The notes under the pieces are model-generated. The model saw only the letters and a program-made list of their open reading frames with translations, was not told the origin of the DNA and made no database searches. The translations under genes and the position numbers were made by a program. 64,000 bases of DNA from Pyronema omphalodes. Lineage: Eukaryota > Ascomycota > Pezizomycetes > Pezizales > Pyronemataceae. Shown piece by piece: positions 60,656 through 64,000 of this stretch; position 1 is the first letter of the stretch, and each line of letters begins with the position of its first letter. The stretch lies in the NCBI GenBank assembly GCA_024516155.1, contig JAJJXM010000108.1, positions 1 through 64,000 of the forward strand, read 5' to 3'.

Positions 60656-60992
60656 TGGATCCCACGCCTATGAGTTGGATATACCGGAAACAATGAAACA
60701 TCACAGGACCTTCCCCGTGTCCCTACTCAACCCAGCCCCTTCGGACCCCCTCCCTGGCCAGATTATCCCACCGCCCCTACCGGTAGTAGTAGACGGCGAA
60801 GAAGAATGGTTCGTGGATGAAATTCTGGATAGCCGTTGGTCAAGAGGAAACCTGCAGTACCTAGTCAAGTGGACCGGCCATGACTCTCCAACCTGGGAAC
60901 CGGAAACAAACCTATCCGAAACTGAGGCCGCCGAAAAATTTCATCAGTTATACCCAGACAAACCTTCTCCTCTCGTAGGAACTCGAGCCTAA
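60656..60992 (+). pseudogene. gypsy-2 Pol C-terminus with chromodomain
   Basis: It resumes after the TSD with GSHAYELDIPETMKHHRTFPVSLLNPA, the usual link between integrase and chromodomain. The chromodomain is EEEWFVDEILDSRW...LQYLVKWTGHDSPTWEPETNL, with the aromatic cage positions W/Y/W visible. The TAA at 60990-60992 is followed by a short purine tract (AACGGGGGAGTA) next to the 3' LTR, a candidate polypurine tract. Confidence 0.9.
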
Positions 60993-61003
60993 CGGGGGAG
61001 TAC

Positions 61004-61531
61004 TGTCACGGCACACGGCTGACGAGCCGTTGTGTTGTTGCGTCATCATTATGTTGTCGTTGTTGTTGTCGACATCGTGCCGTTGTCTTGCCGTGTTGTG
61101 TTGTGTTGTCGTTGTGTTGTTGTGTGTGCCGTGCCGTTGTGGTTGATAGACTGATTGATGATGGATGATGTACCATGAGCTGGAGAGCTGTGGCGTCGCA
61201 GGTGAATTGATGGAGAACGGAAGCTTCATGTCGCGATGTTGGATGACGGCCCAGCAAGAGTGCTGGCCGCCCCTTTGTACATAAGGAGGCTTGCCTCCCC
61301 GTTGTCGAGTTCTCCATCGAACGTCTTGTGTCTTTCCCTTGTTCTTAATAAAGACTTCTCCTTCCAGTCCCACGTCATTCTTGTCCTTGTCCCTGTTCCT
61401 GTTTCGTGTGCCGTCCGTCTGACGAGCACTTCGGTCCTTGTCTTTCCGTTCCCCGTCCTGGAACCCGCCTAGTCCCCCTTGCCGGTAGTGTTCAGTGTGT
61501 TCTTTGAACGTCCGTTCCTAGTTCCCTGACA
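61004..61531 (+). repeat. gypsy-2 3' LTR
   Basis: 528 bp, the same length as the 5' LTR, with at least six scattered substitutions between them. It ends CTGACA and is followed by the TSD ACAAC. Confidence 0.93.
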
Positions 61532-61536
61532 ACAAC

Positions 61537-62058
61537 AGCCCTGTGACCCTAATGCAACCTCCCCGCTACATGACCAGTCCAGAGAAACGCGCAGGTAAGA
61601 GCGCATCGAGTGTGGTAATCGCAGTGAAAACACCCGCAGAGCTGGCACTTCCGAGGCGCAGAAAGGTCATTGTGTTCTTTGAACCCCGAAGAATCACCGA
61701 ATTCCACTCCGCGAGAAACACCGACCAGTGTCGGCGGTGCCTGCTCTTCGGCCACCACCACTCCAACTGCACAGGAGATCGAGGACCCGTATGCGCCCTC
61801 GGCGGCCAGGACCACCCCACGGACGCCCACACATGCTCTGAATGCCCCCAGAAAAAAGGTAAAAGCTGCGAACACACCCAATATCAATGTAAGAACTGCG
61901 TAGACGAAGGCCTCAATGCGCACGACCACCCCGGATTCAGCAAGGAATGCCCAACCCGAGTCCGCATCCTTCGCGAAGCTTGGGCAGCATCACAGCAAAC
62001 CGCCCCCGCCACCACCAACCCCAGCGACAAAGACACCGAGATGGTGGCGCATGTATAA
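61537..62058 (+). pseudogene. LINE-D ORF1, C-terminal part
   Basis: It continues the ORF1 split at 33524/41791. SPVTLMQPPRYMTSPEKRAGKSASSVV is followed by the Cys/His cluster (CRRCLLFGHHHSNC, CALGGQDH with one Cys changed to Gly, CSECPQKKGKSCEH, CKNC) and a stop at 62058. This part is open. The ORF2 ATG lies at 62051, again an 8-nt overlap. Confidence 0.88.
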
Positions 62059-63345
62059 TTACAATGCATTGGCAGAAACCGTCCGGATCATCTCTCACAA
62101 CATGAACCGCCAGTGAATGGCACTTGACGCACTTTTGAACAGCGCCTGTGATTCAGCAGACATTATTCTGCTACAAGAAATCAACATTACTGACCCTACA
62201 TACGCCATAACCCACCCCTCTTTCACGCTGGTGTTACCACTGCGGAGAGAAAGGGACACCAACAGAACAGCAGCCTACGTGACTAAAACGAACCCATACC
62301 TCCGGGTATCCCAGCGCACCGACGTATGCGCCGACCCTGATCTGCAAGTCCTCGAGGTGGGCACAGACCTTATCCCCGTTTTTTTTTTCTGTTCAATATC
62401 TCTAATGAATGACACCCTGATACCCATCTATACACCCTCCCCCGCGCCCTTACACCTCTCTCCCTCCCCCGCAGGTGCATAATCACCGGTGATCTCAACG
62501 CTCACCATGCCCTCTGGAACCCCACCACACGTTCCCCAAAGCGAGCCTCCAAGCTCGTAGACCTAATAGAACAGCAGATCTGGGCCCTAATCTCAGTCCC
62601 GGATGTCCCTACCCACTTCTACAACCAAGGACGGAGCTCCTCCGTGCTCGACTGAACACAGTCGTCGCCCCACATGGCGGACGAAGTCGTTAACTGGGCG
62701 GTTGACGACGATATCGCAACGGGATCCGACCACGAAGTGCTCCTCTTCGAAGTGCAAACAACACACCCGGACTCAGAAGCCACCCTCCCAACGCAGCGAC
62801 TAAACTGGAAGAAAACCGACTGGGACCTCTTTGCGACCACCCTCCACACCTCCTGTGACGACGCCACAGAGCTCTGGGCTCAGTACCACGCCAACCCCAC
62901 CCCAGAAAACCTCGACGAGTGGGCCAACACCCTCAGCGACAACATTGTACAAGCGGCCAAAACCTCCACCCCCGTCCTACAGGTGACCCCCCGATCAAAG
63001 AAATGGTGGACCCCGGAGGTAGCAGCCGCCCGAAGACAAATGACCCTGGCTCGCCGTCACTGGAAACTCACCAGGACCGACGACTACCACACAGCGTACA
63101 AGGAACTACGAAAAGCCTACCATCGCACAATACGACATGCGAAGGACGCAAAATGGAAGCAATACCTGACTCAAGCGGAAGGACCAGACGTGTGGCAAGC
63201 GTTCAGGTACACAAACCCTCGTCGGGCCCAGCTAACACCCAACCTCCAAACGACAATAAACGGACAGGAAACAGAATGTAGCTCGTTCGAATCCAAAATC
63301 GAAGCCTTCCAAAAACTGTTCCCTCCACCACCTACGCCCCCCCCC
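62051..63345 (+). pseudogene. LINE-D ORF2, endonuclease part, broken
   Basis: It starts MYNYNALAETVRIISHN. A TGA follows NMNRQ near 62114, a T-run at about 62380-62390 shifts the frame, and a TGA near 62653 follows SSSVLD. The endonuclease motifs LLQEIN, GDLNAHH and GSDHE are recognisable. The frame is then open from 62674 through the linker to EAFQKLFPPPP at about 63345, where HAL1-like sequence begins. No RT is present in the window. Confidence 0.85.
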
Positions 63346-64000
63346 CGTCCTCCGCCGCCCAGGACAAGCTTGATGCCCTCAAGCCTATGTCCCCCCTACC
63401 TCTCCTCGCGATCACGTCAACCGATGCGACACCGGAACCTCACCCTGACAGTCCATCTGCTCAGGACACACCTCTACCCGACGCCCCAAGCACTGCCCCT
63501 GCTGAGACGAACGGATGGAAGACTGTGGAGGCGAAGGCTGCACAGAGGAAGAAGCAGAAAGCGAAGGAGACGACACCTACGGCAGCGCCACCCAGCAAGA
63601 CCCCTACAACAAAGAATGGTGGACGGGGAAAGAACACCCACCAACCCAGAACGACAACACCCTCTGCAAAGAAGACTTCGGCAGAAGTCGTCAAGAGCGG
63701 AGGCATCAACGTCCAGATTGTGCTTGGGAATGGCAATCTTGGACTGACAACACCACCGACAAGAAGGGGAGAGAGGCGAGGGGGAGCAGCGAGGAGGCTG
63801 AGGAAGAAGGAAGGAGAAGGGGAGAGAGGGGAGGAGAAGAGGGGCAGGGCGGGCCCGGGTGTCTCAAAGGGCAAAGAGTCAGGAGACACCGGCGGAGGAG
63901 GGGAGAGAGGAGAGGAGAGTGGGGGCACGGGTGGCCCGGCGGCTGTTTAACTTTGCTTTGGTTTTGTTTTTACTTTGTGGAGGAAATACAGGAGGAAAAA
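63346..64000 (+). mobile_element. HAL1-like copy h10, 5'-truncated, runs off the window
   Basis: It joins LINE-D within a CCGCCGCCC stretch and begins at the point corresponding to AQDKLDALKPMSPL. Its ORF end (63387-63950 shown open, ending GGPAAV) and the start of the 3' module are present. The tail lies outside. The joint may be an insertion with microhomology or a recombination point. Confidence 0.85.
63360..63950 (+). pseudogene. HAL1-like protein, C-terminal 196 residues (h10)
   Basis: The frame from AQDKLDALKPMSP to GGPAAV is open, with one noted change (TWAEVV to TSAEVV). It lacks the start, the coiled coil and the basic patch. It is almost identical to h6 and h8 in this interval. Confidence 0.8.

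Larger units (their letters stand above)
41792..61531 (+). mobile_element. gypsy-2, chromodomain Ty3/gypsy element with nested insertions
   Basis: The 528-bp LTRs are at 41792-42319 and 61004-61531. The 5-bp TSD ACAAC lies at 41787-41791 and 61532-61536, and LINE-D ORF1 continues across it. The interior holds a leader ORF, Gag, protease, Pol and a chromodomain. It is interrupted at 44385 (HAL1-like h6), 46483 (LINE-B2 plus HAL1-like h7) and 58132 (HAL1-like h8 and h9). The frame can be followed across each insertion when one TSD copy is skipped. At least six LTR differences make it older than gypsy-1. Confidence 0.93.

Overview
The window is a solid block of nested retrotransposons, and I see no host gene, rRNA, tRNA or CRISPR array in its 64 kb. 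The contents suggest a filamentous fungus, most likely a basidiomycete: Tad-like LINEs whose ORF2 carries an endonuclease, a reverse transcriptase (RT) and an RNase H, chromodomain Ty3/gypsy elements, one Ty1/copia element, and long intact reading frames without the C-to-T saturation left by RIP. The assignment is an inference. All element names here are provisional.

Five kinds of element interleave. (1) LINE-A, with a 3' end in (ATAA)n: A1 at 1-1858 (+), A3 at 17588-20700 (-), A2 at 20701-31907 (-, interrupted) and A4 at 34476-41048 (-, intact ORF2). (2) LINE-B, with a 3' end in (CAAA)n: B1 at 21776-30738 (-) and B2 at 46491-53279 (+), the only copy with both ORFs open. A diverged, dead relative, LINE-D (+), is split between 31911-33524 (partly repeated at 41049-41791) and 61537-63345. 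(3) A compact retroposon of about 2 kb that encodes one coiled-coil protein of about 484 residues and no RT, but carries the 5' end of LINE-B and the 3' end of either LINE-A or LINE-B. I call it HAL1-like, by analogy with mammalian 'half-a-LINE' elements. About ten copies or fragments are present, several with open frames and target-site duplications (TSDs). (4) Two gypsy elements: gypsy-1 (5735-14699, -) and gypsy-2 (41792-61531, +). (5) A 5' fragment of a copia element (3183-5513).

Layout from left to right: LINE-A1 interrupts an old HAL1-like copy; then the copia fragment; then an old HAL1-like copy split by gypsy-1 and by younger HAL1-like copies; LINE-A3; LINE-A2 interrupted by LINE-B1, itself interrupted by a HAL1-like copy; LINE-D interrupted by gypsy-2; gypsy-2 in turn interrupted by a HAL1-like copy, by LINE-B2 and another HAL1-like copy at one shared target, and by a tandem HAL1-like pair; finally the remains of LINE-D and one more HAL1-like fragment running off the window. 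LINE-A4 sits between two 1,694-bp direct copies of the LINE-D/gypsy-2 boundary.

The elements appear to form one system. The LINEs can supply endonuclease and RT. The HAL1-like elements carry matching ends and were apparently copied in trans. LINE-A, LINE-B and HAL1-like 3' ends share a G-rich module and a terminal hairpin with an invariant AACC/GGTT stem and a variable loop. ORF1 and ORF2 overlap by exactly 8 nt in four copies from all three LINE types. Several elements are mosaics of 5', central and 3' modules.
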